Positions 14,851 through 22,182 are shown, counted from the first letter of the stretch. The stretch: 37,909 nt of DNA from an uncultured Lentisphaerota bacterium (GCA_903872565.1 CAIQLG010000207.1:1-37909); one strand, 5' to 3'. Translations and numbers: made by a program. Notes: generated by a model from the sequence alone, not told the origin.

Positions 14851-15918
14851 ATGAAGTTAAATCTGAAATTCAAAATATTGCATCCGCAATCTACAACAAA
14901 TATAACAACAAAAACTGACGCATTACTTCGAAATCCGAAATCAAACAGAAAGGGTGCCGCCCTCATAGCAGTCCTCTCGATGCTTCTTGTCATAAGCCTC
15001 CTCGTGGCCTCGTCTGTGACCCTTTCGCAGATTACAAGCTACATCTCGGCCGAGACCACAAACAGGATAACCTCCGCCTATAGCGCCGAAGGTGCAAGCG
15101 CAAGAGCCCTCTGGCTCCTCATGAGCGATAAAAAGAAAAACCCCGAGCGCGAACTTGGGGCAACAGACTACGCGAGCGAGGAGGAAGAAAGATATTTGGC
15201 AGACGGAACCAAGCACATGATGACCTTCAATGACACAGAGGTCGAGGTCGGAATCTACGATATGCTGTCAGGAATAAACATCACAGGCCAGCAACCCTCG
15301 AGCACACTGAAAAGAACGCCAGAGGATTTCAGAGATTCCGATGCGTCATACGAAGACTACCTAAAGTTCATAGACTGTCTTGACGACTATACCGACTCGG
15401 ACGCGTTTACCAGACTAAATGGCGCAGAGGAAAAAGAATACCTGGACCTTGGCATGCCGCCACTCCCAAGAAACGGAGCCATGAAGATGAGGGAGGAAAT
15501 ACTCTGGATTCCCAAATGCACCGATTACTTCCAGCCCGATGAGAACGGAATCATGAGCGGATTCCAGATAATACCACCGGAAGGAATGCCCAATGTCGTC
15601 GGGAAAAAAAGCTTCTTCTCCGTTACAAAAAGCGATCTTACGAGGGAATGTGGCTTCGATCCAATACAGGCGGATCTGATCATTTCCGCCAGAAAGGGAT
15701 GGGAGAAAGATAGGAATCCCCTTGCCAATCTTCTCGACGAGGAAACACTCGCAAAACTCAAGGATAAGTTCTCTTTCAAGGAATCAGGATACTACACCTT
15801 CATTGTAAAGATCATCCCAAAATACGGGAAAAGCGAAAGACTCCTGAGCATCTCCATGAAGGTTGACAGCAGAATCAGCGGAAACATGTGCAACTTCTAC
15901 GACTGGCGAATGTTCTGA
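14851..15918 (+). CDS. gspK: Minor pseudopilin GspK
   Basis: 355 residues. The hydrophobic segment KGAALIAVLSMLLVISLLVA (residues 34-53) follows a basic leader of about 33 residues; GspK characteristically lacks the Glu at +5, and here the fifth residue of the helix is hydrophobic. The body has the GspK signature FIDCLDDYTDSDAFTRLNGAEEKEY and a helical domain with DPIQADLIISARKGW. GspK caps the pseudopilus. It is the last gene of the T2SS operon; no prepilin peptidase (gspO) is in the window, so processing must rely on a gene elsewhere. The 30-bp gap after gspJ has no strong Shine-Dalgarno. Confidence 0.92.
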   Translation: MKLNLKFKILHPQSTTNITTKTDALLRNPKSNRKGAALIAVLSMLLVISLLVASSVTLSQITSYISAETTNRITSAYSAEGASARALWLLMSDKKKNPERELGATDYASEEEERYLADGTKHMMTFNDTEVEVGIYDMLSGINITGQQPSSTLKRTPEDFRDSDASYEDYLKFIDCLDDYTDSDAFTRLNGAEEKEYLDLGMPPLPRNGAMKMREEILWIPKCTDYFQPDENGIMSGFQIIPPEGMPNVVGKKSFFSVTKSDLTRECGFDPIQADLIISARKGWEKDRNPLANLLDEETLAKLKDKFSFKESGYYTFIVKIIPKYGKSERLLSISMKVDSRISGNMCNFYDWRMF

Positions 15919-16044
15919 GTTTATCTTTTCCCACACAAAGCCTGAAGTTCCTCTACGTCCTCGGAAACATATTTCCACGCCATCGCTGGCAAGATATCTC
16001 AGAAAAATCGTAATGCGTCAGTCTTTTTTTGGCAAATGGCTTTT

Positions 16045-16102
16045 TTGGAGGGACGCGCTCCGTCGCGTCCGCCTAAGGCCACAACGGAACGTGGCCCTCC
16101 AA
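16045..16102 (+). repeat. Double-hairpin element downstream of gspK
   Basis: Outer arms TTGGAG (16045-16050) and CTCCAA (16097-16102). Inner hairpins are GGACGCG-CTCCGT-CGCGTCC (16051-16070) and GGCCAC-N8-GTGGCC (16077-16096). Related in words to 12510-12568 but with different, still complementary, stems. Confidence 0.88.
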
Positions 16103-16163
16103 CACTAAAAAGTGACACATTTAAAAAAATCTGCTTTTTTTATTTTTTTGCTTGATTTATTAC

Positions 16164-16193
16164 TTGTTTGTACTATTTTGTACTAATTAATAT
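16164..16193 (+). promoter_or_regulatory. AT-rich promoter with a tandem 10-bp operator-like repeat
   Basis: TTGTTT at 16164-16169 and TAATAT at 16188-16193 (18-bp spacing) make a plausible promoter for the HTH/Clp-N gene. TTTGTACTA occurs at 16167-16175 and again at 16177-16185, an exact 10-bp period, so the two half-sites face the same side of the helix inside the promoter spacer. This is a good candidate for binding by the encoded HTH protein. Confidence 0.5.
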
Positions 16194-16218
16194 TAATATA
16201 TAATGAAAGGTAATAAAA

Positions 16219-16824
16219 ATGTCATCGTTGGATTATTATGATCCGGAATGGGTTGCAGAAAAGCTCGGACTTGATCGGAACACCGTATATAAATACTTGC
16301 AGGAAGGAATCATTCCGTCAATCAGAGTGGGCAAGAAGTGGCTCATATCCGAGTCAAAACTTGTGGATTGGCTGGAGATGGAAACAAAAAATCAGACTGA
16401 CAAGCGCCGTGAAGCCGCCGCCTCAGCTGCCCACACCGTAGGGAAAATGGATAATTATTCATCTGTTGCCCGTGAAATAATCAAGCAGGCGCATTCTGAA
16501 GCCCGACGCTACGTGCATAAGAAACTTGGACAGGAACATTTAGTCCTTGCCATGGCGGGAATAATGAATTTGGGTGTCAAAGCTGACAAAGTGCGCTCAC
16601 TTTTCGAAAATTTCTGCGAGCAGGGAGAAGGTTCTGTTCCGAGGCGTCTGGGCCGGTCCCCAGATGCCAAGAAGGCTATGCGCTTGGCCGCAGCCGCCGC
16701 ACGGGATTCAGGGAGCAAAGAGATACAGCCCGAACACCTTCTCCAGGGAATCCTGGAAACCAGAGAAGGCATCGGATTCAAGATATTGTCAAAACTTGGC
16801 ATTAAAAAGGAGAAAGTATCATGA
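16219..16824 (+). CDS. Excisionase-type HTH fused to a Clp N-terminal (double Clp-N) domain
   Basis: 201 residues. Residues about 6-55 form a MerR/excisionase-family helix-turn-helix (WVAEKLGLDRNTVYKYLQEG, RVGKKWLI, KLVDWLE). Residues about 78-198 match the Clp amino-terminal domain as a two-repeat unit: VAREIIKQAHSEARRYVHKKLGQEHLVLAMA and, after a linker, AMRLAAAAARDSGSKEIQPEHLLQGILE. No AAA+ module follows, so it cannot itself unfold proteins. By analogy with other stand-alone Clp-N fusions it may be a DNA-binding regulator or adaptor that senses a peptide or Clp partner (inference). AAGG lies upstream of the ATG. It overlaps the acyl carrier protein gene by ATGA. Confidence 0.85.
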   Translation: MSSLDYYDPEWVAEKLGLDRNTVYKYLQEGIIPSIRVGKKWLISESKLVDWLEMETKNQTDKRREAAASAAHTVGKMDNYSSVAREIIKQAHSEARRYVHKKLGQEHLVLAMAGIMNLGVKADKVRSLFENFCEQGEGSVPRRLGRSPDAKKAMRLAAAAARDSGSKEIQPEHLLQGILETREGIGFKILSKLGIKKEKVS

Positions 16825-17075
16825 ACAAAACAGTATCTGTCGCTGACGAAGTGGAAAAAAAGGTTGTCAGAATTATTGCTGATCAGGGCGGTGGCCTGCC
16901 AATAGAACAGGTAACTCTTGACAGCAAGCTGAAGGAATTGCCATTGGATTCACTTGACATCGTTGAAATCACAATGGCTATCGAAGAGGCGTTTGGACTG
17001 GATATCCCGGATGACAATGTGGAGGCCGATATTACAGTAGGTCAGGTAATTGAATATGTACGAAAAAATATTTAG
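16821..17075 (+). CDS. Acyl carrier protein
   Basis: 84 residues, a standard ACP length, acidic. The phosphopantetheine attachment motif is LPLDSLDIVEITMAIEEAF with Ser44; helix IV and the closing TVGQVIEYVRKN are typical. The protein carries acyl chains on a 4'-phosphopantetheine arm added by a holo-ACP synthase. No fatty-acid synthesis gene is nearby, and its only partner is the HTH/Clp-N gene it overlaps (ATGA, with GGAG before the start), so it may be a specialised ACP and not the housekeeping copy. The symbol acpP is withheld for that reason. Confidence 0.92.
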   Translation: MNKTVSVADEVEKKVVRIIADQGGGLPIEQVTLDSKLKELPLDSLDIVEITMAIEEAFGLDIPDDNVEADITVGQVIEYVRKNI

Positions 17076-17150
17076 CAAAAATTGCAAATCATGGTTTTAA
17101 AGTTTATCCATACTTGAAGCTTTATTTGCCGTCGAAGTTTTGTCTTTCAG

Positions 17151-17201
17151 CATGCCCGGTCTCGCCTAGACTGGGCATGTCTGGTTTCATCGAAACCAGA
17201 C
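17151..17201 (+). repeat. Two adjacent perfect hairpins after the ACP gene
   Basis: Hairpin 1 is CATGCCCGGTCT-CGCCT-AGACTGGGCATG (17151-17179; 12 pairs, one of them G-T). Hairpin 2 is GTCTGGTTTC-ATC-GAAACCAGAC (17179-17201; 10 perfect pairs, first base shared). CTACTTTTT follows, so hairpin 2 could act as a terminator for the HTH/ACP operon. A related word, GAGACTGGGC, recurs at about 17230. The rest of the 270-bp gap is AT-rich with nothing recognisable. Confidence 0.75.
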
Positions 17202-17294
17202 CTACTTTTTACGAACTACTCAGGACAGGTCGAGACTGGGCCTATTTTTACCTCAAATCACCAAGCTTAAATTAGTATTTTTTTCAATCCGGTA

Positions 17295-17310
17295 TATCCT
17301 GTTATCCTGT
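17295..17310 (+). repeat. Tandem TATCCTGT pair upstream of the isomerase-like gene
   Basis: TATCCTGT is repeated exactly at 17295-17302 and 17303-17310, about 40 bp before the start codon. It may be an operator-like direct repeat or a common intergenic word of the genome; the window alone cannot tell. Confidence 0.5.
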
Positions 17311-17345
17311 CTTAACTAAATAAACTCAAAAGTGGAGCATGGGAA

Positions 17346-18254
17346 ATGAAGAAAAAGGCTTTTCAAGAAACAATCAAGATCGGAACTCTCGTGAACGGAC
17401 TTCAAAAGGATCCGGCGGAATACATAGGGCAGATTCTGCCCCACGGATTCGAAAGTTTTTCCATCACATTCTGGCAGACAATGGGAGACAAGAATCTCAA
17501 GAAGATGGCTGAAGACATCAAGAAGGCACTCGAAGGCAGTGATGCAATTATAAGCTCTCTCGGAGTTTTCGGGAACCCGCTCGAAAATGGAAAACTCGAC
17601 AGGGAGACCGCAAAGTCCTGGGAAAAAGCAATAGACAACGCGCATCTTTTCGGCTCTAATGTTGTCGCCGGATTTTCGGGAAGGCTCAGGGGAAAATCAA
17701 TCCCCGATTCCATCCCGCAGCTAAAAAAGATATTTGTACCACTTGCGAAACGTGCAAAAGACAAGGGAGTCAAAATTGTATTTGAAAACTGCGACATGGG
17801 TGGAACGTGGCAGAGCGGCGACTGGAACATAGCCCACACGCCTCCGGCCTGGGATATGATATTCGATGCCATCCCCTATGACAACGTCGGACTCGAATGG
17901 GAACCCTGCCATCAGATGGTGAAACTCATTGACCCGATGCCTCAGTTGAGGAAGTACGCCGGAAAGATTTTCCACGTCCACGGCAAGGATGCCACAATAT
18001 ACTGGGATGTCGTAAGGGAATATGGAGTCTTCGGGGCGAAAAAGTTCGCATTCCACAGGACTCCGGGCTTCGGCGACTCCAATTGGACCGACATAATTTC
18101 CGAACTCAGGATCGGCGGATTCAAAGGATCAATCGACATCGAAGGATGGCACGATCCGATATACCGCGGCGATCTCGAGATGACAGGCCAGGTTCACGCA
18201 CTGAACTATCTTAAAAATTGCAGAACACAGTACGTTGAAAACCCGCAGGAATGA
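17346..18254 (+). CDS. Sugar phosphate isomerase/epimerase-like TIM-barrel protein
   Basis: 302 residues of the xylose-isomerase-like TIM barrel (AP endonuclease 2) superfamily. Segments IISSLGVFGNPLENG, VFENCDMGG, VGLEWEPCHQ, IFHVHGKDA and SIDIEGWHDP carry the Glu, Asp/Glu, His and Glu residues expected to ligand a divalent metal. Family members isomerise or epimerise sugars, inositols or related polyols, or act as hydroxypyruvate isomerases; the substrate is not readable here. GGAG precedes the ATG at a suitable distance. It appears to be monocistronic. GAAAAACC and GGTTTTTC just after the stop (18253-18260, 18279-18286) could pair but have a long loop. Confidence 0.88.
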   Translation: MKKKAFQETIKIGTLVNGLQKDPAEYIGQILPHGFESFSITFWQTMGDKNLKKMAEDIKKALEGSDAIISSLGVFGNPLENGKLDRETAKSWEKAIDNAHLFGSNVVAGFSGRLRGKSIPDSIPQLKKIFVPLAKRAKDKGVKIVFENCDMGGTWQSGDWNIAHTPPAWDMIFDAIPYDNVGLEWEPCHQMVKLIDPMPQLRKYAGKIFHVHGKDATIYWDVVREYGVFGAKKFAFHRTPGFGDSNWTDIISELRIGGFKGSIDIEGWHDPIYRGDLEMTGQVHALNYLKNCRTQYVENPQE

Positions 18255-18290
18255 AAAACCTGGAATTTGAAAAGCTATGGTTTTTCACTT

Positions 18291-18399
18291 GAGCCGATTG
18301 TAAAAGTCGAATTATAAAGGAGCGCGGGTTTTCCAACCCGCGACTATATTCCTCTTGGCGGGTAAGAAAACCCGCCCTTCGTTGCTTTTGCCTCGGTTC
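18291..18399 (+). repeat. Double-hairpin element with GAGCCGATTGTAAAA end
   Basis: It starts with a one-base variant of the GAGCCGATTGCAAAAGTCG word, then CGCGGGTT-TTCC-AACCCGCG (18323-18342) and GGCGGGT-AAGAAA-ACCCGCC (18357-18376). TTTTGCCTCGGTTC at 18386-18399 resembles the inverted start word, so the unit may be bounded by imperfect terminal inverted repeats. It abuts or invades the small gene remnant to its right. A near-identical half, inverted, lies at 37672-37723. Confidence 0.75.
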
Positions 18400-18413
18400 C
18401 TGCGGTTTTCATT

Positions 18414-18683
18414 TTGCTCGTTGCATTGCTATTCGCATATGTTGCTCACAATGATCCATTCCGCTCTATAAACCCTGCGGAATTTGCCGATTGTCCAGAA
18501 CTACAGAAAATCGCCATAACAATAAAGTCTGGAAATGCTGAGCTTATCCAGAAAGAAAAAATATTAGAGAAAATTCCCGACTATGAAGATGACGAGACAC
18601 CCAAGCATCTGAAGAAGAAGGCGGAAGACTTCCTGAAAAGAATCGAAAATTCAAGCTCCACTCCGCTTCCGCCTCGGAAATGA
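18414..18683 (+). pseudogene. Small membrane-anchored protein remnant, probably 5'-truncated
   Basis: The frame is open from a stop at 18363 to TGA-type termination at 18683. It has no ATG and no Shine-Dalgarno at its N-terminal side; the first usable start is a TTG at 18414, which cuts into a hydrophobic helix (FILLVALLFAYVA). The remainder is a charged soluble tail (INPAEFADCPELQKIAIT, KILEKIPDYEDDETPKHL, EDFLKRIE) with a plausible amphipathic coding pattern. The open frame runs back into the hairpin element at 18291-18399, which suggests that insertion of that element removed the true start. Function unknown. A genuine small gene with a TTG start remains possible. Confidence 0.4.
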
Positions 18684-18840
18684 TAAAAACCGTCAAATGA
18701 TCTACGATGATTTATCGGACATATTTCAAGTTCAACTTTAAAATTGTCCCAAAAGTGCTACTTTCAACTCGAAAGCCTGATTTGAAATCAGCTCAAAATA
18801 ATCTCATTTCTTCAATTCAATTTTTTCCTTTTCTTTAAAT

Positions 18841-19021
18841 TTTCCAGACAGTGTCTGGAAAGTTTCATTGTTGTCCGAATAAATACGCGACACTGTCGCG
18901 TATTTCGCTATATATCGCCCGTGCCTCTCCCCAGTGATTGATAATTCTGTATGTATTGCCGGTAAAATGCCAGACGCTGTCTGGCAAATTGACACTGTCG
19001 GAGATTCTTCAGACAGTGTCT
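18841..19021. repeat. Cluster of five GAC-N3-GTC palindromes
   Basis: TTTCCAGAC-AGT-GTCTGGAAA (18841-18861), AAATACGCGAC-ACT-GTCGCGTATTT (18881-18905), TGCCAGAC-GCT-GTCTGGCA (18968-18986), a bare GACACTGTC (18991-18999) and AGAC-AGT-GTCT (19011-19021). All share the same core with a three-base centre, while the outer arms differ and remain complementary. Confidence 0.85.
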
Positions 19022-19263
19022 AAATAATCTGTTGTGGCCGGAGCAAGTAGAACTTTTTCATTTGGCTTAGGTTTACAAAGCCAAATCCGCGTCCATAACG
19101 TTTGCTTAGATCGGCAGACAGTTGTTCGAGTAATTCCTCACCATACTATCTGGTCGGTTTGTAGGTTTTTGTTTCATGATTCCATTTTCCATTTGAATGA
19201 TTCAATTGTAAAACTGCGGTTTTGACAAGCAAAACCCTCCATTTTTACGCCTGTTTGCGGGTT

Positions 19264-19283
19264 AAAAAACTGTTTTTCAACAG
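19264..19283 (-). terminator. Rho-independent terminator-like hairpin after oppF
   Basis: Read on the minus strand: CTGTT-GAAA-AACAG followed directly by TTTTTT, nine bases after the oppF stop region. The stem is only 5 bp but has a stable GAAA tetraloop and a full U-run, the right place to end the opp operon. Confidence 0.6.
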
Positions 19284-19291
19284 CATTCTAT

Positions 19292-20272
19292 CTACCTTTG
19301 CCTGAGCGGTTTGTCCTGGAAGAAGCAGGCGCATGATCTTTGCGAGCCGGGTAGATTTTCGAGGGGCGGAATTTCATTTTTGCATTTTTGCTCTGCGGCG
19401 GGGCATCTCGGGTGGAAGACACATCCGCTGGGCGGGTTCACCGGTGACGGCACATCTCCCGGGAGGAGTATCCTGAGTTTTCTGGTTTCAGGATCGAGTG
19501 TGGGGACTGCGGAAAGAAGCGCCTTTGTATAAGGATGTCTGGGGGTCTTCACTATTTCTGCGCTGGTTCCTGTCTCCATCACCTTGCCAGCATACATCAC
19601 TATGATCCTCGAGCTAATATGTTCGACAACAGCAAGATCGTGCGCAATGAAAAGATATGAGATGTCTGTCTGTTTCTGAATTTTTATGAGAAGGTTTATG
19701 ATCTGCGCCTGGACGCTCACATCCAGGGCAGAGACGGGTTCGTCGGCTACAATCAGCTTGGGGTTCACCGCGAGAGCCCTGGCTATCCCAATCCTCTGCC
19801 GCTGACCGCCGCTGAACTGGTGCGGATACCTGTTTATGTGCTCGCGGTTCAACCCGACCATCTCCATGAGCTCGTATATCTTTTGCATCCGCGACTCTTT
19901 ATCAAGAACACTGTGAATTCTTATCACCTCATCGAGGGCCGAATAGATTGTCATCTTGGGATTCAGCGAGCCATAGGGATCCTGGAATATCATCTGGAAA
20001 TCTTTTCTGGATTCCCTTAGCTGCCTTCCTTTCAAGCCGGTTATATCGCGACCACCGAGGACGACCTTGCCTTCGTGAATGTCCTCGAGCCTGACAATCG
20101 CCCTGCCCAGTGAACTCTTTCCGCATCCGCTTTCTCCGACGAGACCGAGAGTTTCACCTTTTCCAATCTGGAAACTGATGTTGTTGACGGCCTTCACAAA
20201 CTTTTTAGGCTTGAACAGGCCGCCGCGCACCGGGTACCAGACCTTGACATTTTTTATTTCGAGTAATGGCAT
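19292..20272 (-). CDS. oppF: Oligopeptide/dipeptide ABC transporter ATP-binding protein OppF/DppF
   Basis: 326 residues. ABC ATPase motifs: Walker A GESGCGKS (46-53), signature FSGGQRQR (153-160), Walker B LIVADEP (173-179) and the H-loop in FIAHDL. The C-terminal oligopeptide-type extension GCVFHPRCPAAEQKC, with its conserved cysteines, identifies the Opp/Dpp subfamily, and an N-terminal insert after VWYPVRGG is typical for OppF. It pairs with OppD to drive peptide uptake. It overlaps the oppD 3' end by 19 bp. No binding protein or permease gene is in the window, so these must lie elsewhere. Confidence 0.93.
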   Translation of the reverse strand: MPLLEIKNVKVWYPVRGGLFKPKKFVKAVNNISFQIGKGETLGLVGESGCGKSSLGRAIVRLEDIHEGKVVLGGRDITGLKGRQLRESRKDFQMIFQDPYGSLNPKMTIYSALDEVIRIHSVLDKESRMQKIYELMEMVGLNREHINRYPHQFSGGQRQRIGIARALAVNPKLIVADEPVSALDVSVQAQIINLLIKIQKQTDISYLFIAHDLAVVEHISSRIIVMYAGKVMETGTSAEIVKTPRHPYTKALLSAVPTLDPETRKLRILLPGDVPSPVNPPSGCVFHPRCPAAEQKCKNEIPPLENLPGSQRSCACFFQDKPLRQR

Positions 20273-21246
20273 CTACAGTAGTGCTCCTCTCTGGATTCCT
20301 TCCATTCGGGAATTTTTGTCGCGCAAAGCTGGCGTTCATTTTCACTCAATGTATCGGCAAGCGGGCATCGCCCGTAGAAACGGCAGCCCGGCGGGTAGTT
20401 CAGGGGAGAGGGGACATTCCCCCTGATGGTGGTGAGATCTTCCTTCGAGTGTCCGAGCTTGGGAACAGCCTCGAGCAGAGCCTTCGTGTATGGATGCAGT
20501 GGTCGGTGTATTATTTCGCCGACGTTTCCAGATTCCACCGAGTGCCCCGCATACATTATGACGACTCTGTCCGCCATATCCGAGACAATTCCCAGGTTGT
20601 GCGTGACTAGAATTATCGTCATGCCGCGCTTTTCCCGGATGCTGCGGAGGAGATCCAGTATCTGCGCCTGAATTGTTACGTCAAGTGCGGTTGTGGGTTC
20701 GTCGGCCACGAGCAGATCCGGTTCGCCGGCAAGCGCCATAGCTATCATGACTCTCTGCTGCATGCCACCGCTCAGTTCGTGCGGATAGCACTTAAGCTTT
20801 TCCATCGGCTCAGGGATTCCAACCTGTGCAAGCAGTTCGGCGATCTGCCCTTTTATATTCATAGAAGCCTTTCCCGACAGCTTTATGGATTCTGCAATCT
20901 GGTCGCCGACACGGAATACGGGGTTGAGCGAAACTGAGGGCTCCTGGAAAATATACGCAATGCCGTGTCTGCGATATTCGCGGAGTTTCGAAGGTGAAAG
21001 TTTGAGGACATCTATATTCTGTCCATTGTGATTGAGCCTTATGCTTCCGCCAGCATATACGCCGGGAGGTTCGGAGACAAGCCTGGCAAGGGCGAGGCAG
21101 GTGACACTCTTTCCGCATCCGCTTTCACCCACAATTGCAAGGATCTCACCCTTCCTGACCTCGAAGCTGAGATTGCTAACGGCAGGCGCGAGCTTTCCAT
21201 CGGAGGAGAATGAAATTGAAAGATCCTTTATTTCAAGAAGGTTCAC
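20254..21246 (-). CDS. oppD: Oligopeptide/dipeptide ABC transporter ATP-binding protein OppD/DppD
   Basis: 330 residues. Walker A GESGCGKS (40-47), signature LSGGMQQR (158-165), Walker B LLVADEP (178-184), H-loop in LVTHNL, and the C-terminal oligopeptide-type extension GCRFYGRCPLA. It forms the ATPase heterodimer with OppF on the cytoplasmic face of a peptide or nickel-type importer; the exact substrate cannot be told. The start is a GTG that overlaps the stop of the upstream gene (GTGA), with GGAG in front. Its 3' end overlaps oppF by 19 bp, so all three genes are probably one transcript. Confidence 0.93.
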   Translation of the reverse strand: MNLLEIKDLSISFSSDGKLAPAVSNLSFEVRKGEILAIVGESGCGKSVTCLALARLVSEPPGVYAGGSIRLNHNGQNIDVLKLSPSKLREYRRHGIAYIFQEPSVSLNPVFRVGDQIAESIKLSGKASMNIKGQIAELLAQVGIPEPMEKLKCYPHELSGGMQQRVMIAMALAGEPDLLVADEPTTALDVTIQAQILDLLRSIREKRGMTIILVTHNLGIVSDMADRVVIMYAGHSVESGNVGEIIHRPLHPYTKALLEAVPKLGHSKEDLTTIRGNVPSPLNYPPGCRFYGRCPLADTLSENERQLCATKIPEWKESREEHYCRCHYSK

Positions 21247-22091
21247 TTGGAGGGCTCCGCTGATTCAGTGTTTTTACCGTCCTTGCCCTTGGGGGAGCCT
21301 CCCATTTCCTTATCTATGGAGACAGCGAAAATTCCGAAGAGCCTGTGTTTCTCGTATATTTGCCTTTTCTTCTGATCTTTTTCGGCAGAAAAACTTTTCT
21401 TTCCGGCATCCACGGCACTTTTGATGAGGGTTTCCGCATGTGTCCAGCCGTCATCCGTCTTCAGATAGCCGGACTTTGTGTAAAGTTCGTTTTCTATCTT
21501 GATTTTATTTCCATCAGCAAATTTTTTCTTCTTTTCCTTGTAGTCCTTCTCAAATTCGTACACTTTATCCCTTGAAATCTTGTCGGCGATGTCGGCATCG
21601 AACAGATATCTGAATTCATCCATGATGTCGCTCACTCTGTATTTCTTTTCATCCACTATCACAAACACGCCCTCCGTTCCTTCGAACGTTCCCTTTATCG
21701 AAGAATTATTTGGGCGATTTAAAAGAAACTCCACTTTATCTCCCTTTTTTACCGGTATAAACCTTTTCGTGATCTCAAGTATCTTGTCGCTGTATTGGCG
21801 CGTCTGGAATTGTTCACGGACAAGCTCGGCGAGCTTTTTTTCAATTTCCTTGTTGATTTCTTCGGGTTTCTCCGAGGCAGGGACAATTGGCAGAGACACG
21901 CCCAGCTTTTCAGCGGCGGTCTTTTCCGCCTGAACTGCATCGAATTCCCCGAGTTCTCTGAATTCCTTCAAAATCAGTGCCTTCTGACCATCATATGACC
22001 CGATGACATAGAGCGTGGCCGCACCCAGCACCACGAGCGGGATGGCAATCATAAAGAGCGTTAAAAAAATGTTAGCGGCACTTCTTTTCAT
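21243..22091 (-). CDS. Single-anchor membrane protein of unknown function in the opp operon
   Basis: 282 residues from the ATG at 22091, preceded by GGAA at good spacing; a GTG five codons earlier lacks a Shine-Dalgarno. One transmembrane helix (about residues 7-31, FLTLFMIAIPLVVLGAATLYVIG) is followed by a highly charged Lys/Glu-rich periplasmic part: KPEEINKEIEKKLAELV, VKKGDKVEFLLN, GVFVIVDEKKYRVSDI, EFEKDYKEKKKKF. I recognise no domain; the KVEFLLNRP...GTFEGTEGVFVIVDEKKY stretch looks like a small beta-barrel. It is translationally coupled to oppD and might assist peptide capture or simply share the promoter. Clearly coding by composition and coupling, but of unknown role. Confidence 0.8.
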   Translation of the reverse strand: MKRSAANIFLTLFMIAIPLVVLGAATLYVIGSYDGQKALILKEFRELGEFDAVQAEKTAAEKLGVSLPIVPASEKPEEINKEIEKKLAELVREQFQTRQYSDKILEITKRFIPVKKGDKVEFLLNRPNNSSIKGTFEGTEGVFVIVDEKKYRVSDIMDEFRYLFDADIADKISRDKVYEFEKDYKEKKKKFADGNKIKIENELYTKSGYLKTDDGWTHAETLIKSAVDAGKKSFSAEKDQKKRQIYEKHRLFGIFAVSIDKEMGGSPKGKDGKNTESAEPSK

Positions 22092-22100
22092 AGTAATTCC

Positions 22101-22182
22101 ATTCACAAATTACATTTTTCGCATCATCTTTTTTTTAAAGGAATCAAGGTCGCAAATATAATTTGTGAATCCTGTTTTACAA
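22101..22182 (-). promoter_or_regulatory. Promoter of the opp operon with a 12-bp inverted repeat
   Basis: On the minus strand, TTGTAA (22177-22182) and TATATT (22155-22160) are spaced 16 bp. The sequence ATTCACAAATTA at 22101-22112 and its exact reverse complement at 22159-22170 flank the transcription start: one copy lies in the promoter spacer, the other next to the ribosome binding site. They could be paired operator sites or form a leader stem. Confidence 0.45.

Larger units (their letters stand above)
15919..16218. other. Intergenic region after the T2SS operon
   Basis: 300 bp with no convincing gene. It contains a double-hairpin element at 16045-16102, a T-rich stretch (about 16130-16150) and, at its right end, the promoter of the next gene. 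No clear intrinsic terminator for gspK is visible unless the double hairpin followed by the T-rich stretch serves as one. Confidence 0.6.
18684..19291. other. 608-bp intergenic region holding a palindrome cluster
   Basis: No credible gene on either strand. The left part is AT-rich; 18841-19021 contains five GAC-N3-GTC palindromes; the right end carries a terminator-like hairpin for the minus-strand opp operon at 19264-19283. The minus-strand reading through the palindromes stays open for 63 codons but shows no recognisable family. Confidence 0.65.

Noticed and set aside
18253-18286. Intrinsic terminator after the isomerase-like gene
   Set aside because: The arms pair for 8 bases but enclose an 18-base loop and are made of A/T runs; too weak to call.
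18804-18995. 63-codon minus-strand frame through the palindrome cluster
   Set aside because: It is composed mainly of the palindromes read as codons and shows no recognisable protein family or ribosome binding site.
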